DNA from: Saccharomycopsis fibuligera x Saccharomycopsis cf. fibuligera
Taxonomy: Eukaryota > Ascomycota > Saccharomycetes > Ascoideales > Saccharomycopsidaceae
Length of the DNA: 64,000 bases
Direction: 5' to 3'
NCBI GenBank assembly: GCA_001936135.1
Contig: CP012815.1
Span: 124,001-188,000 of the forward strand
Shown one piece after another: positions 52,401 through 62,919 of the stretch. The notes under the pieces are model-generated. The model was not told where the DNA came from, ran no database searches, and saw nothing but the letters and a program-made list of their open reading frames with translations. Position 1 is the stretch's first letter, and each line of letters begins with the position of its first letter. Both the position numbers and the translations under genes were made by a program.

Positions 52401-53644
52401 TCAAAGATTTCAAACCCATAAATATCCAAAATTCCAATAGATTTGCTCTTTGGCTGATTTAAAGTGCTTAATGATTGATTGATTCTATCAACAAGCCAAT
52501 CAAAAAGGTTGCTATAAACCCCTTTTGCCAACGCATCTCTAACTGCGGTGGCTTGCACAATGTTCAATGGAATATGGAAAGTTTCACCACCACGTCCCGG
52601 AGTCTCCATGGTTCTCTCAACAATAGACTTGATCAACAATTCACTATTGACACCCATCAAATAGGCAACAAAATCGGTGACTGACGTGTCAGCGACTTCC
52701 GCATTTTCATCCTGGTTGAATTTGAACGTAATATTACCAATCCACAAAATTGCAGACAAGATTCTGAACACCTCGTCTTGTTCAGCTTGAGAAAGACCAA
52801 TAGTGGTCAATGCTTGCACCGTGTCAGCAAACTCTTTAACATCATCAATAGTAGCCACGGAGGTACACGTTTTGGTGTATCTGTAAGCTTCTGGGCCCTG
52901 AATCCCGAATTGGGTTCTATAGCTTTCAGGTGCAGATTTAGTCAATTGGTAAAAAATATGGAAATTTCGTTCATTAGTAATTTGCTGCACCACTCTGTTT
53001 TTTTCCAACAAGTAGTTGGTGATATTGCCGGAAACTGGTTCCGAATCGTGATTGAAATTGATTTCCAAATATTTACCAAATCGGGAAGAGTTATCATTTC
53101 TTAAAGTTTTGGCATTCCCAAAAGACTCCATGATTGGATTAGTGGCTAACACCATGTCCTTGATTTGTTGAATTGAATCAGAATTAGAACCACCGGACAC
53201 AGCGGAGATGTACTGCATGATCCGTTTAGCAGCTTCAGTCTTGCCGGCCCCGGATTCACCAGAGATAATCACACATTGGGACTCATGATATGATTTCAAG
53301 TTATAGAACATGGATTCAGCAATAGCAAACACATGAGGTGCTACTTCAAGTCGGTTTTTGCCCACATAGGATTGTAATACTTGATCAGAATATATACCCA
53401 AGTCCTTGAATGGGTTAATTGAGATTAAGACTGGACCAATGAAAGTATAAATGAGGCCTGCTTTGAAACGGTCACGTAAGTTAGCATTGATATCTGCATC
53501 AGTAATGTTTTTCAAAAGGGTCAAGTCAGCTAACCCAATTTCCTTCTTTTTGCCAATGTCGAAGGCGGCCTTCTTGATGTTGGCCTTTTTGACTGGCTCC
53601 TTGCGCTTGGCGGCGCTTCTGCCTGCTCGCTTAGTGATAGCCAT
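49409..53644 (-). CDS. MYO5: class I myosin Myo5
   Basis: Actin-based motor of cortical patches that drives endocytosis and Arp2/3-dependent actin assembly, 1411 residues. In order: motor domain (about 40-720) with P-loop GESGAGKT at 129-136, switch region NDNSSRFGK and relay [18 protein letters not shown]; two IQ-like motifs (about 735-785; [15 protein letters not shown]); TH1 lipid-binding tail (about 800-1000); a proline-rich TH2 segment with poly-Gln and poly-Pro; an SH3 domain (about 1225-1285; ending [10 protein letters not shown]); and an acidic tail ending in Trp (DDDDDDW), the Arp2/3-binding tip. By the usual count of 16 residues before DALAK, the TEDS position is Glu354. A single Myo3/Myo5-type gene is usual in Candida yeasts. 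Confidence 0.95.
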   Translation of the reverse strand: MAITKRAGRSAAKRKEPVKKANIKKAAFDIGKKKEIGLADLTLLKNITDADINANLRDRFKAGLIYTFIGPVLISINPFKDLGIYSDQVLQSYVGKNRLEVAPHVFAIAESMFYNLKSYHESQCVIISGESGAGKTEAAKRIMQYISAVSGGSNSDSIQQIKDMVLATNPIMESFGNAKTLRNDNSSRFGKYLEINFNHDSEPVSGNITNYLLEKNRVVQQITNERNFHIFYQLTKSAPESYRTQFGIQGPEAYRYTKTCTSVATIDDVKEFADTVQALTTIGLSQAEQDEVFRILSAILWIGNITFKFNQDENAEVADTSVTDFVAYLMGVNSELLIKSIVERTMETPGRGGETFHIPLNIVQATAVRDALAKGVYSNLFDWLVDRINQSLSTLNQPKSKSIGILDIYGFEIFEHNSFEQLCINYVNEKLQQIFIELTLKAEQEEYVREQIEWKPIDYFNNKIVCDLIESTRPVGIFAALNDACATAHADSSAADSSFSQRLNMVASNKHFELRSTKFIVKHYAGDVDYEISNMTDKNKDQLLKDLRELIDTSQNQFLNQTLYGPQYQPQVNKRGKSTTASDKIKKSANLLVETLSQATPSYIRTIKPNQRKGPLEYDEKQVLHQVKYLGLKENVRIRRAGFAYRTTFEKFAERFYLLSPKCSYAGDYIWEGDAQGACVAILKDSAIPTSEYQLGTTKIFIKSPETLFALETMKDKYWHNMAARIQRAWRRYWKRKVDAAIKFQRLWRERKDGNKYEQVRDYGTKLLGSRKQRRSMSLLGSRQFLGDYLGCNEYKGLGRVIIKQTGINEKVVFSVRGELLHAKFGRSSQRLPRIFILTGNNFFIVNEAVVENQVQYAKEYTVPTGTIQGVSLTNLQDDWIALNLSLSTIPDIFINCVFKTELLTHLKQINSGLQIKIGPFIEYKKKAGSNKLHKVKCQVSATAPKNYDFYKSGTISVQEGNPANSVSKKKPKGKPSNVKYPYKTRPSAISDTVSQAVQYNPKPTKSLAPPPASNGFGYNAGAGAGARKMPPPPPMLQPQAQPHVQSTSAHRVPPPPPMQQQPQLTHRVPPPAPSLSGYQQQQSRNVPPPPPAAVAAAAAATHGVTSQPGAPGGVRPTPPPPPPPPPQQQQQQSTGVVPPPRPNRASKPPAPKPPVARPKTKRPAPTPPSRKSAVPTPTPPPQQQQQQQPVPQQRAVPPAPAQQQQQAATPSPPPPPPPPASVPEVPSFPTYKAGYTFQGTGAATELPINAGDIVYITRKEANGWWLAKTLDQTKEGWVPAAYVSECENPVASQVSNNSNSGANSGGNGNAYGGSSSSFGNNQYQQPSSSTAATSATGFSSGGAAGAAGAAGAAAVAGAGAGDSDAGAAASSASPGPSVGFGDDLAAAIAKKMNKYDSDEEEEKDDDDDDW

Positions 53645-54912
53645 TGTCGGTACTGGCTAGAAGGATTCTAAGGAGCTGTAATTGGATGGTTTGGCTGTGT
53701 AGAAGGTATAAAAAAAGCAAAAAAGAAAACTGTCAAAAGACTAGATGGCAAAGAGACACTTGGTCTTGATCCAGTTTCTCCATTCACGCATTCATTCATT
53801 CCCTCGTTCTTTGAGCTGTCGCCGTCTACACGAATCAAACGCTGCGCAGCCTGCGCCAAAAGGTGAGCACGTGAATAACGTATCAGGTGACCATGATACA
53901 GAAGTGAAGCACCGCCACATTCTCAAGGTTACCACAAAACGCTTCACAGACACTATGTATAGTACGCTATACCGTGTGCTAATTATACACAAAGTACTTA
54001 TAGATATGTCTTTGAGTATTCTAACTCTGCTTGCTTTGACCCAAAGTTGAAAAGCCAAAAGATTCTTGTCTGTTATGGTAGATCGGGAAAGCGCGTGATT
54101 GACGCATTGTAGTGCATGAAAAAACAGTTATATAAACCCGTTTTGCTATGTTGAAGGTTCAAGATATTTATCCCAGAACTGGCAATGGCTGAATAAATAT
54201 TAGAATTAATCACTATGTGCTAAAGCAGGTAAATAGATATATTAGTGTCTCTAAAAGCTAACTTCCTTTTCAGTACTGTTACCGGCACAGTAGTCAGTAA
54301 ATATCAAAATAATGATGCAAAAATGCAATAAACTATTGCAGTGCACTAATGTCAATCAAACTTTTCATCATTGTGGCTGTTGATAAAGATATTTTTTCAT
54401 ATTGAAAAGAAACAGCTTGGCTTGGGATTATGGTATTGGGTTATTACAGCAAATCAAGGTGGATTATCAAAGCAGCTGACAGCCCTAATAGCTATCGTCG
54501 TTAATATTTGACATGTTCCTCACTCACGAGATAAGGAGCATCAACTTAGTGAGGGGTTGCCTCAAAACAACACTGTTGATAAAAATACAGTTTCTCTCTC
54601 CGCGACCAGTAACGCCAATGGTAGTGACTCTCCCACTTACTTCGTACCGAGTGTAATTGCCGTCCTGGTGCTCTAGCTACTGGCTCCAAGTTATCATCCA
54701 TTATCTCCCGCAGTTACAACCAGTTGCGATAAGCGCTGCGGAAACTGCCTAATCGGGAACTACGCGCACTCTGCCATCTGCCATGATCTTGATCTATATA
54801 ACACCACCAGGGAACCAAGGAATCCTGAACTCTTTTCCTGATTGCATCTTCTTGTCCTATCTATCCTTTCTATCAGTCAAACCTCTTACTGTTTGTTTTA
54901 TAATCATTAAAA
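53645..54912. promoter_or_regulatory. divergent MYO5 / aminotransferase-2 region
   Basis: 1.27 kb. GATAAG motifs at 54530-54535 and 54728-54733 resemble GATA-factor (nitrogen catabolite) sites, and TATATAA at 54795-54801 lies about 112 nt before the aminotransferase ATG. A CACGTGAA motif near 53868 lies on the MYO5 side. No other gene is seen. The regulatory reading is inferred from motifs only. Confidence 0.45.
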
Positions 54913-56289
54913 ATGTCCCAGATTGCCATTCTCCAAGGTCATGTCAGAGACCATAAGCCTCGTGTCGTTGATGGCCATGGCGCTTATTTAACTGTTGAAG
55001 ACCACATCACCAAGCAACAAACCACATTACTCGATGGCGCCACTGGTGCCGCCGTAGGCATCGTTGGCTACAAGGACCCTGAGATTATTGCTGCCATGAT
55101 TCAAGCTGCTCAAGATTCTGTTTACAATTTTCCATTATACTTATCCAATTATCCAGCTGAACAATTAGCCGAATTTCTAGTGGCTAACTCCCCACAAAAT
55201 GCATTCAAAACCGCATTAATTACTTGTTCAGGTTCTGAAAGTATTGAAAATGCATTGAAATTGGCTAAACAGTATCAGGACGAAATTGGTCAAAAGCAAA
55301 GATTCAAGTACGTTTCAAGAAAAAAAAGTTATCATGGGTATACTACTGGCGCTTTATCGCTTGGGGATAGCAGTAGATCTAAAGCATACGATGCTATTTT
55401 GGGATCCAAAGAACAATTCATCAAAACTAGCGCGGTGTACCCGTACAGGGACTTGCAAAACGGCGAGTCCTTGCAGCAGTACAAGGACCGTTTGGTCAAA
55501 GAGGTTGAGGACACCTTCGTTGCCAACGACCCGTCCACCATCGTTGCCTTTGTCGCTGAGACGGTTGGCGGCTCGACCTTTGGCACCTGTCCGCCGGTGC
55601 CAGGCTACTTTGAAGGCGTCAGGGCGGTGTGCCACAAGTATGGCATTCTCTTCATTTTGGACGAGGTGATGTGCGGCATTGGCCGCTGTGGCACCTTCCA
55701 CGCCTGGGAGCAATACTTGCCTGAGGGCCAGGGACCAGACTTGCAAACCATCGGTAAGACCCTCGGCGGTGGGTACGTCACCATTGCCGCTGTCCTAGTG
55801 TCCCCAAAAGTGACTGATGCTATCGCTAATGGAAGTAATAATATCCTTGGCGCTCAAACTTATCACCAACACGCATTCAATAGCGCTGTTGCCCTCGCAG
55901 TGCAAAAGAAAGTTAAACGGGACAATATTGTCGCAAACATAAAAGAAAAAGGTAATCATTTTGGTCAGGAATTGCAAAAACAACTCTTGGGCAAATCGAA
56001 AACTGTAGGAGATGTTAGAGGTGCTGGCGGATTTTGGTCAATTGAATTAGTCAAAGATACAAAAACTAAAGAGCCATTTGATTTGGATTTCCATTATTAT
56101 CAAAAATTATATCAAAAGATTTACGATAATGGGGCAGTTAGTATGCCGGGGGCCGGTACGATTGATAATGTTGTGGGTGAACATATTTTGTTTTCTCCAA
56201 CTTTAAATATCACACAGGAAGAAATTGATAAATTGATTGATATTGTGGTGAAATCAGTTTTTGAATTGGAACAGGAGTTGGGATTGTAA
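54913..56289 (+). CDS. class III (omega-amino-acid type) aminotransferase, copy 2
   Basis: Paralogue of the gene at 42442, 458 residues, same class and uncertain substrate. Signatures: LLDGATGAAVGIVGYKDPEI, SGSESIENALKLAKQY (106-122), PLP Asp in FILDEVMCGIGR (D250) and Schiff-base lysine in TIGKTLGGGYVT (K282). It lacks the Thr-run head of copy 1, and no transit peptide is evident. The gene is a composition mosaic: both ends are AT-rich in third positions like most of this window, while the middle (55435-55807) carries the GC-rich codons of copy 1 and is nearly identical to it. That middle part covers both PLP-binding residues. The frame is intact, so the enzyme is probably active. Confidence 0.86.
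   Translation: MSQIAILQGHVRDHKPRVVDGHGAYLTVEDHITKQQTTLLDGATGAAVGIVGYKDPEIIAAMIQAAQDSVYNFPLYLSNYPAEQLAEFLVANSPQNAFKTALITCSGSESIENALKLAKQYQDEIGQKQRFKYVSRKKSYHGYTTGALSLGDSSRSKAYDAILGSKEQFIKTSAVYPYRDLQNGESLQQYKDRLVKEVEDTFVANDPSTIVAFVAETVGGSTFGTCPPVPGYFEGVRAVCHKYGILFILDEVMCGIGRCGTFHAWEQYLPEGQGPDLQTIGKTLGGGYVTIAAVLVSPKVTDAIANGSNNILGAQTYHQHAFNSAVALAVQKKVKRDNIVANIKEKGNHFGQELQKQLLGKSKTVGDVRGAGGFWSIELVKDTKTKEPFDLDFHYYQKLYQKIYDNGAVSMPGAGTIDNVVGEHILFSPTLNITQEEIDKLIDIVVKSVFELEQELGL
55435..55807 (+). repeat. near-identical tract shared with aminotransferase 1 (recipient-like)
   Basis: 373 bp matching 42988-43366 with one substitution and a 6-bp shorter spot that removes His-Gly from PEGHGQGPD. Composition inside is GC-rich and outside AT-rich, with sharp borders at GTGTAC on the left and GTCCCCAA on the right. 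Confidence 0.92.
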
Positions 56290-56821
56290 AAGTAATTGCT
56301 GCTCAAAAAAAGCAATTGCTGCTCAAAAAAAGCAGTGCTTTCAATTTATTTATTGTTTCTTTAAGGTTATGTTATTTTTTTTTTTTTTTTTTTTTTTTTG
56401 TAGTTTCAATAGTAGCTTTAATTAATTTTGAAAAAAAAAAAAGGAAAAAAAAAAAGTTCAATTTGCTTACTATTATTTTACTAGAATTCTAACATATGTT
56501 TTTTTTTTTTTTTTTTTTAAATACATAACAATATTTTCTATTAATAAAACAATATCGATTTTTGCCAAAACTTAGCGTAAAAAGAGTTGAAAAAAAATTA
56601 AAATAAAGCACAACTAACAAACATAATCGAAAAAAGAACTAAAGTAAAAAACTATGGTGGATCAACCATCACAAATCCCACATCCTAAGGACTTAAAAAA
56701 CAAAGATAACAATAATAAGTCTATCTGTTGACAGAACATGAGCTAACGTGTAAAAGCACAAGCAAGACGACCTATCCACACATCTTCAAGTCATCCTTCA
56801 CCATTGTCTCAAAACTCATTT
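56290..56821. other. convergent aminotransferase-2 / secreted-protein intergenic region
   Basis: Begins with a 20-bp direct duplication (56294-56313 and 56314-56333), then a 25-T run (56375-56399) and other A/T runs. No gene is seen. Confidence 0.6.
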
Positions 56822-57244
56822 TTACTTTCCACCGGTGAGAAACTTCTTCAATTTGCTTTTTTTAAACTCATCAAATGTGCCCTCCTCAGGTTGCCAATCA
56901 GATTCTTTCAAAGGTTGTGGTTGCTCAACAATTCCTTTCTTTCTGCTATTGGTCGTTGAAGTCTTGCTTGTTGAAGTCTTTGCAATGTTTGCAGGGCTAG
57001 GGCCAGCAACAGGATTAGCTAAAGCCTCAGCATTACGTTTATTTAGCTCTTGTTGGATCACTAAGGGTGGGTTTATGGAACCAATACTGGAACTCAGTTG
57101 TGGTTTGACTACAGCAGCGGCAGCACTTTCTTGGGAGGCTGAAGCTGAAGTTGATGTTGAGGGATTTAGTGGCGTTGGAGCAGCAACAACATTGGTGCTG
57201 GTAAGGATGGCAACAGCAAAGAAGATAACAGCGGTGAACTTCAT
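56822..57244 (-). CDS. small secreted protein with one Kex2-type site
   Basis: 140-residue protein of unknown function. The N terminus (MKFTAVIFFAVAILTSTNVV) is a clear signal peptide with likely cleavage after VVAA. A Ser/Ala-rich segment follows, then LNKR at about residues 67-70, a possible Kex2 site followed by NAEALANP. The C terminus is TFDEFKKSKLKKFLTGGK, a short cationic, possibly amphipathic helix. No cysteines, GPI-anchor signal or known domain is seen. Wall protein, processed peptide or secreted regulator are all possible. It is supported as a gene by the signal peptide, its composition and its own ATG, but I recognised no homologue. Confidence 0.65.
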   Translation of the reverse strand: MKFTAVIFFAVAILTSTNVVAAPTPLNPSTSTSASASQESAAAAVVKPQLSSSIGSINPPLVIQQELNKRNAEALANPVAGPSPANIAKTSTSKTSTTNSRKKGIVEQPQPLKESDWQPEEGTFDEFKKSKLKKFLTGGK

Positions 57245-58064
57245 TATTGTGGTGATAATTATTATTAATTTTTTTTTTTTTTAAAAAAAAAAAGAGGACA
57301 AACGTTCTATTGAATTTTAGAGGTTTTTTTTTATTTATTGTAAAAGAGAACCAGGAATAGTTGGGTATTTTTAGACATATAATTTTTGTTGGTAGTGTTG
57401 TTGATTTAATAAATTGACAGAAAGTGTTTATGATGACAACAGATAGAAGAAATTTAGCCCTTATATATATATATATATATATTTACAGCTATTGCAGCCG
57501 CAATCATGTTGAAATAGAGGACGGCTTTGTAATTTTTACAATTTCTATAATTAATTTTAAGATTTCAATCTTTATAATGCACTTGAAACACCGTAGGACT
57601 CAATACAAACAAACAGCTATCAACCAATCCAGCAAAATATCATATAATTTGTCTGTGAAATGACTACCACTGCTATGCTATTACTTGTTACCGAAATGTA
57701 TCAACATTGTTATCTCAATTCCCTTGCCGAAGAGTCATAATTAAATTACTGTTACCATTGCTATTGTCACTGAATCCAAGGCTTTGTAAATAATATTTAT
57801 AGAAAAAATAATATAATCATGAAGTTTTCACGGTGCGCCTGCATGTTATGAGGGAACGGGCCTACTCGCATATTGCATCAGGCCCACATACAGGTGCAGA
57901 TAAATAATTATATGATGCCCGTGGTGCGCGATATAATTTACCCACAAAATCGCGCAGTTGGTAAAATGTTTGATAGATTTTGTGGCTTTTGCAGGCGCAG
58001 GTTCTGGTATTGCACTAAAAAATTACATCTGATACTGCTCTACAATGCAGAGCACAAAAATAAA

Positions 58065-58100
<36 letters not shown>

Positions 58101-58347
58101 TTTTATCTTATATATTTCACTTGGAAGTTAGGCTTTCCCAGCCTATTTGAAAACATATTTGGCGCCGTAGAGTTGTTGACTTTACAAAATAATCATTTGT
58201 CAAGATTATTTTAACATTTCGAGTGCAAATAAAATCACAATCAGAGGTGTAGCTACGATCACTTTAGTTTGTAATATTTAATCCAAAGAAACAGTCGTTA
58301 ATACAACTTATGTAGTTGTTTTAATCAAAATAAATCACCGTGAATCA
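57245..58347. other. intergenic region upstream of the secreted-protein gene
   Basis: About 1.1 kb with an (AT)n tract near 57463-57482 and a 32-T run at 58068-58099. A slightly GC-richer patch (57830-57950) has no recognised gene. It holds the promoter of the minus-strand secreted-protein gene and the 3' end of TYW4. Confidence 0.5.
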
Positions 58348-61300
58348 CTATTCTACCCAAATAGAAACACCAACGCCGCGCAATGTCTTAAAAGCCACTG
58401 AGTATCCAGGAGGCACATAAAGCAATTCACCAAACTTCAATGATGTGATCCATGGGCCAGCACCGGTATCAGCATCGGCTCTATCTTGTACCGACAATAA
58501 TCTTGAATCGCTATTAATTTTTAATTTTGGATTCTTGCTGAATAAATCAATTGCTTGGTTTTTTGCTGAAGCTTGATCAAGTTGTAATAGTTCACTGAGC
58601 AATGGAGTTTGTGCAGTAGGATATAATTTCACTAAAGTTTCAGCGTTAATGTTTTTTGCATTATTTTCGCTTTTGCTGTCTGAGGAACCAGCAGAAGAAA
58701 CAGATGAAGAAATTTGGCAAATGAAGGTGCCAATTTGATTATTGTCAAGTTCCAGTGGTTGAATAAATGGTGTTGTACATTTTGCAGAAATTGCATGCAC
58801 TGCCGCTTTTGTTTTCGTGGTATTGTCTCTGCTGTTTGCAGTGATATCATTGACTAATGAATTAATCTGCAGCTGCTCGGTAGAATCGCTAGACAAAGGA
58901 ATGCAAACTTGGTATTTTTGAGGAGAATTAGATGCCAGCTTTTTGTTTTTCTTGTCTTTATTGCTGTTACCAGCTTCAGTCTTTGCGATGTACACATTAG
59001 CAGATAAAATCTTTGTAATCGCATCTTCAAAAGTTATAGTTGCCGTTGTTGCTGTATTGCAACCACTAAGATCTGTAACTTTAACGTCATTACCGTTACT
59101 TGTTGCTGCCTTTTTTGCTAATTTTTTCAAATTTTCAGCATCATTCATGTAGGATAACTTATAAGCTAAAGCAACAGTATCATCGTTTTGTATAACTAGT
59201 GGAAATTTACCTTTCTGCGTTTCAGTTTCATCAGTAAATTTTCTTATTTTTTTGACCTCGTGCACTGGGACAACAACGGATTTATTAGAAGCTTTTCCTT
59301 TGCCCTTGCCTTTAGCGTTAGCTTCAGATTTAGCAAATTCACTTTGCTTAAATTCAGCGGAAGCTGCTGCTTTTGACAGAGTTCTACTGGAACTTTCGCC
59401 TACCAATGCGTTTTCTAAGCTGATATGCTTGAAAAATACATCAGACTGATGCTGCTGCCTCACTCTGCCACTTTCTTCATCACTGCTACCAGTTCCAGTT
59501 GGGGTTAAATTAATACTAATCTTAACAATGTCATTCCAATATGATCCAAATGAATAACACACTGCTCCGCCACCAATATAAACCACCTCTTTTCCACTTG
59601 TACCACCATTGTTCAACTCAACAAGATCTCCAGCCACCAAAATTGGTAATTTTGCCCACGCAACATCATCAATCCATACTCTATCCACTGTTCTTTGCTG
59701 CAAATTAATAGCAATAATGGTGGTGTCTTGTTCAAGAGCTGCTTCATTATACACACCACCAATTAATAGAAGTGTATTATCAGCATGGTTAGCAAAAGTA
59801 AGCTTAGCACCATATCGGGCAAGCAATCCATGAGAAAATAACTTCTTTACCCTCACCACCATTATGCCTTTGTCAATATTGCCACTGCCATTGGCACTGA
59901 TATGGCTTATCTGATCATCAATAGTAAACTCATACACTGCGTCATCAATGATGTCTAATTCAGAATTCGTCATTCCTCCAACAATATATCCTTTGCCCAA
60001 TTGATTATCAAATACTAGAGCAGCAGAAAATCTAGGCGTGGTTGGAAAAAAGAACTTATCTTTTCCGTTATTATTGTCATTGGCACTTGTTTCATAAATG
60101 ACTTTCAACTCATTCCACGATTCTGTTATACTGTCATATTTGATAAATGGAGCAGCTTGTGGATCGGAAGTTCCACCATATACAATAACTTCAGAAGCAG
60201 CCCTACTGCTATCTTTACTATTTTTTGGTAAATCGTAAGTGAATGCACAATGACGAGAGCGCGGTTCTGGCAAGTTCCCTGTCTTTCTCCATTTTACTCC
60301 CCTGGCAGAAGTATTACTAGTTTGCACATTTTCTAAGATCCAACAATCAGATAATGTTCTATTTGGGGCATTACGACCACCAACAAGTAAGCATTGATAA
60401 TTTATATTTGTCAATGTATGACAAAGTCTCTCGGAGGGCCCTCCTTGTTGGCTACTTTCATCAACGGAAACATCTAATTGACTCGCAGTATTAGATAATA
60501 ATACTGTGGAATTAAGTTTGGTCTGTGAAAATCCTGAGTTGACAATCACACTTTTGTCTTGGCTGCCATTTGGGAGAGCGCAAGCGGCAACAAAACGGCG
60601 TTGTAAAATTTGAGGCTTTCGTTGCACTTGGAAAGAAAGCTTTAGCTTGTTTTCACTTTTATTAGTATTGATTACGGCCCTACCATTTTTTGATCTTGTT
60701 TTTTGCTCATTTAAAAATGTGAAATATTCATCCTTTGCAGAATCTTTGGTACCACTCTTACTACCAGACACATAATTCTCACTAGTCGTTTTTTTGTTAA
60801 AATTTTGTTTCTTCACATTGGTATAGTGGCCAAAATAATAATGAGTGCAGAATAAATTGAACTCTTCAAATTCATCAAATGGTTCAATCTTGCAAATTTG
60901 CTGCTTTATGGAGTCGCTGATGTGATCATCCCAATACCTCATCAAAGTCACTAGCTCAAGCACACCATTTTCTTTGTTCAACAGAGAAGCTTTTCTTCCC
61001 AAGTTAGCAAGCCTGTGGTATCGTTCCTGTTGTTGTTCAAAAGTACGATATTGATACTCCACTGTCTTGATTGGCGAATTAAAATTATTAAAATGTTTAA
61101 CCATCTTAGCCACAAACTTGTCATTAAAATCTTCATTAGGAATATGTTGTTCAAGAATCATAAAATGAACATCATTATCTTCGTTATCTATACTGCCGCC
61201 AAGAGAATGCTGAATAATAAGGTCGGATTTAGCTGGGTCCATGTAGGTAATTGATACTTCAGCAATAAATACCTTGAGCACCTTTTGCTTTGCCACTGGC

Positions 61301-62151
61301 GCTAATAATGCGTCAGAACTCAGTTGGATGTTGTTGTTGTTGTTGCTGCTGCCGTTGTTATTACTTGTAAGGTTTAAATCTTTGAGGATTTGGAGGTATG
61401 CATCAGAATCGTTCAAGTCACATTGAACAGCAATATAATTATCAGTAACTATCTTATAAATATTGTTATTGTTATTGTAATTATTGCCGTTTTTGTTAAT
61501 ACTGTCTTCAGTTTTAGCCCTCTTGTTGAGCAAATGGCGGTGAATCCCAGTATTTTGCTTCTTATGGTCTTTACCAAACAATATTCGTTGAAGTTCTTCA
61601 CTTTCATTGATCAACCGTACCCTTTCATTAATCATATCATGATAATCGATATCCACAAAACATAACCTTTTCCGGATTTCTTCCGAAAGGATTGGCACTT
61701 GGCCATTATCATCATCATCATCAACGTAATTCAACTCATCTAAAAATTCAAAAGCTACAGGATCAAACCCGCATCCCAAGTTCACCACATATATCCGATC
61801 ATAATGAGTTGTACTTGCACCAGCTGCTGCTGCTCGAGCCAGAGCGTCAGCAAAGATCTTTTCAAGGGACTGTTTGAAGATTAAAAGCCTTAGTAAATAA
61901 CCGCGATTAATCACTGGTGATCTTCTTTTAAACCGAGGCACGAATTGTTCAAAATATGCAGGACCATTTTGTTGCTGAGAATGTTGAAAATTTTGTGGGT
62001 CTTGAAATTTCTGGTTTGGCAATTGATAAGCTTGATGATGGCTATATAATATAGGAGAATAAAATTTCTCCACTGAGCGTTTGGATACAATAGAAGAATT
62101 GTTAGTGGCTTGCACAAATGAATCTTTGTGCTCAGCAACTACGATTGACAT
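58348..62151 (-). CDS. PPM2: tRNA wybutosine-synthesizing protein 4 (Ppm2)
   Basis: SAM-dependent enzyme that methylates, and with its C-terminal part methoxycarbonylates, the wybutosine base at position 37 of tRNA-Phe. It has 1267 residues (yeast Ppm2/Tyw4 has 695). The N-terminal leucine-carboxyl-methyltransferase-like domain shows PRFKRRSPVINRGYLLR and the SAM motif VVNLGCGFDP (122-131), with CFVDIDYHDMINER. Kelch-type repeats follow (about 575-900; CLLVGGRNAPNRTLSDCW, then SRHCAFTY). The cupin/JmjC-like end closes with FGELLYVPPGYSVAFKTLRG. The extra length comes from Asn-, Ser- and Lys-rich inserts between domains. The ATG at 62151 is the first in frame. Confidence 0.9.
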   Translation of the reverse strand: MSIVVAEHKDSFVQATNNSSIVSKRSVEKFYSPILYSHHQAYQLPNQKFQDPQNFQHSQQQNGPAYFEQFVPRFKRRSPVINRGYLLRLLIFKQSLEKIFADALARAAAAGASTTHYDRIYVVNLGCGFDPVAFEFLDELNYVDDDDDNGQVPILSEEIRKRLCFVDIDYHDMINERVRLINESEELQRILFGKDHKKQNTGIHRHLLNKRAKTEDSINKNGNNYNNNNNIYKIVTDNYIAVQCDLNDSDAYLQILKDLNLTSNNNGSSNNNNNIQLSSDALLAPVAKQKVLKVFIAEVSITYMDPAKSDLIIQHSLGGSIDNEDNDVHFMILEQHIPNEDFNDKFVAKMVKHFNNFNSPIKTVEYQYRTFEQQQERYHRLANLGRKASLLNKENGVLELVTLMRYWDDHISDSIKQQICKIEPFDEFEEFNLFCTHYYFGHYTNVKKQNFNKKTTSENYVSGSKSGTKDSAKDEYFTFLNEQKTRSKNGRAVINTNKSENKLKLSFQVQRKPQILQRRFVAACALPNGSQDKSVIVNSGFSQTKLNSTVLLSNTASQLDVSVDESSQQGGPSERLCHTLTNINYQCLLVGGRNAPNRTLSDCWILENVQTSNTSARGVKWRKTGNLPEPRSRHCAFTYDLPKNSKDSSRAASEVIVYGGTSDPQAAPFIKYDSITESWNELKVIYETSANDNNNGKDKFFFPTTPRFSAALVFDNQLGKGYIVGGMTNSELDIIDDAVYEFTIDDQISHISANGSGNIDKGIMVVRVKKLFSHGLLARYGAKLTFANHADNTLLLIGGVYNEAALEQDTTIIAINLQQRTVDRVWIDDVAWAKLPILVAGDLVELNNGGTSGKEVVYIGGGAVCYSFGSYWNDIVKISINLTPTGTGSSDEESGRVRQQHQSDVFFKHISLENALVGESSSRTLSKAAASAEFKQSEFAKSEANAKGKGKGKASNKSVVVPVHEVKKIRKFTDETETQKGKFPLVIQNDDTVALAYKLSYMNDAENLKKLAKKAATSNGNDVKVTDLSGCNTATTATITFEDAITKILSANVYIAKTEAGNSNKDKKNKKLASNSPQKYQVCIPLSSDSTEQLQINSLVNDITANSRDNTTKTKAAVHAISAKCTTPFIQPLELDNNQIGTFICQISSSVSSAGSSDSKSENNAKNINAETLVKLYPTAQTPLLSELLQLDQASAKNQAIDLFSKNPKLKINSDSRLLSVQDRADADTGAGPWITSLKFGELLYVPPGYSVAFKTLRGVGVSIWVE

Positions 62152-62883
62152 TGTGGGTTGCTATGTCTTTGTATGGCCGTGTGTTCAAAAGGTAGTGTAA
62201 TTGGGGAAAAATATTCTTATTTTCAAATCAGCCTATTTTCTCAGTTTTTGACGTTTTCAGAAACTTAGGTTTTCACAGCACGAGAATACGCCAATTATCC
62301 CGGTTATATTTGAACTGCTCTTTGTCGGATCTTCGAGATAGAGAAAGTTGAAGATTTGATAACGAATGAATAAATGAAATCACTTCTTTCTTTGATCAGA
62401 ATCAACACTTGATATATATCCTTAATAAATGGCTAGCAAGTGAAATTGATGAACTAGGGTGAATATATAGGGTCTGCTTCAACTATGTTAACACCAGCAA
62501 CATTTACTAGCTGTATGCTACATGTTAAGAATGCTTTCCTGTATATCTGTTTTTCACCTCTTGAAAATTTTTTTTTTTCTGTGACGTCCTCAACATTGCA
62601 TATTCTTGCATGTGTTAATTATTGTCTTAAATAAATGACAAACAAAACGAACCAATATTCAAAGAATAATAAATTAAACAATATAAAACAATAAAATTGT
62701 CATGGAAATAAATAGTATACTTTTAAATAAAGTTTATTTTAGTACACATAAACAAAGAGAGATGAATTAACAGACAGCGGGCAAAAACGAAAAAAAGAAC
62801 AAAAACATAAAAACATAACAACGTTTAGAAAAAAAGCATGACAGAAAACAACACAAGAGCCCCAAGGAAAAAGTATATATGTA

Positions 62884-62919
<36 letters not shown>

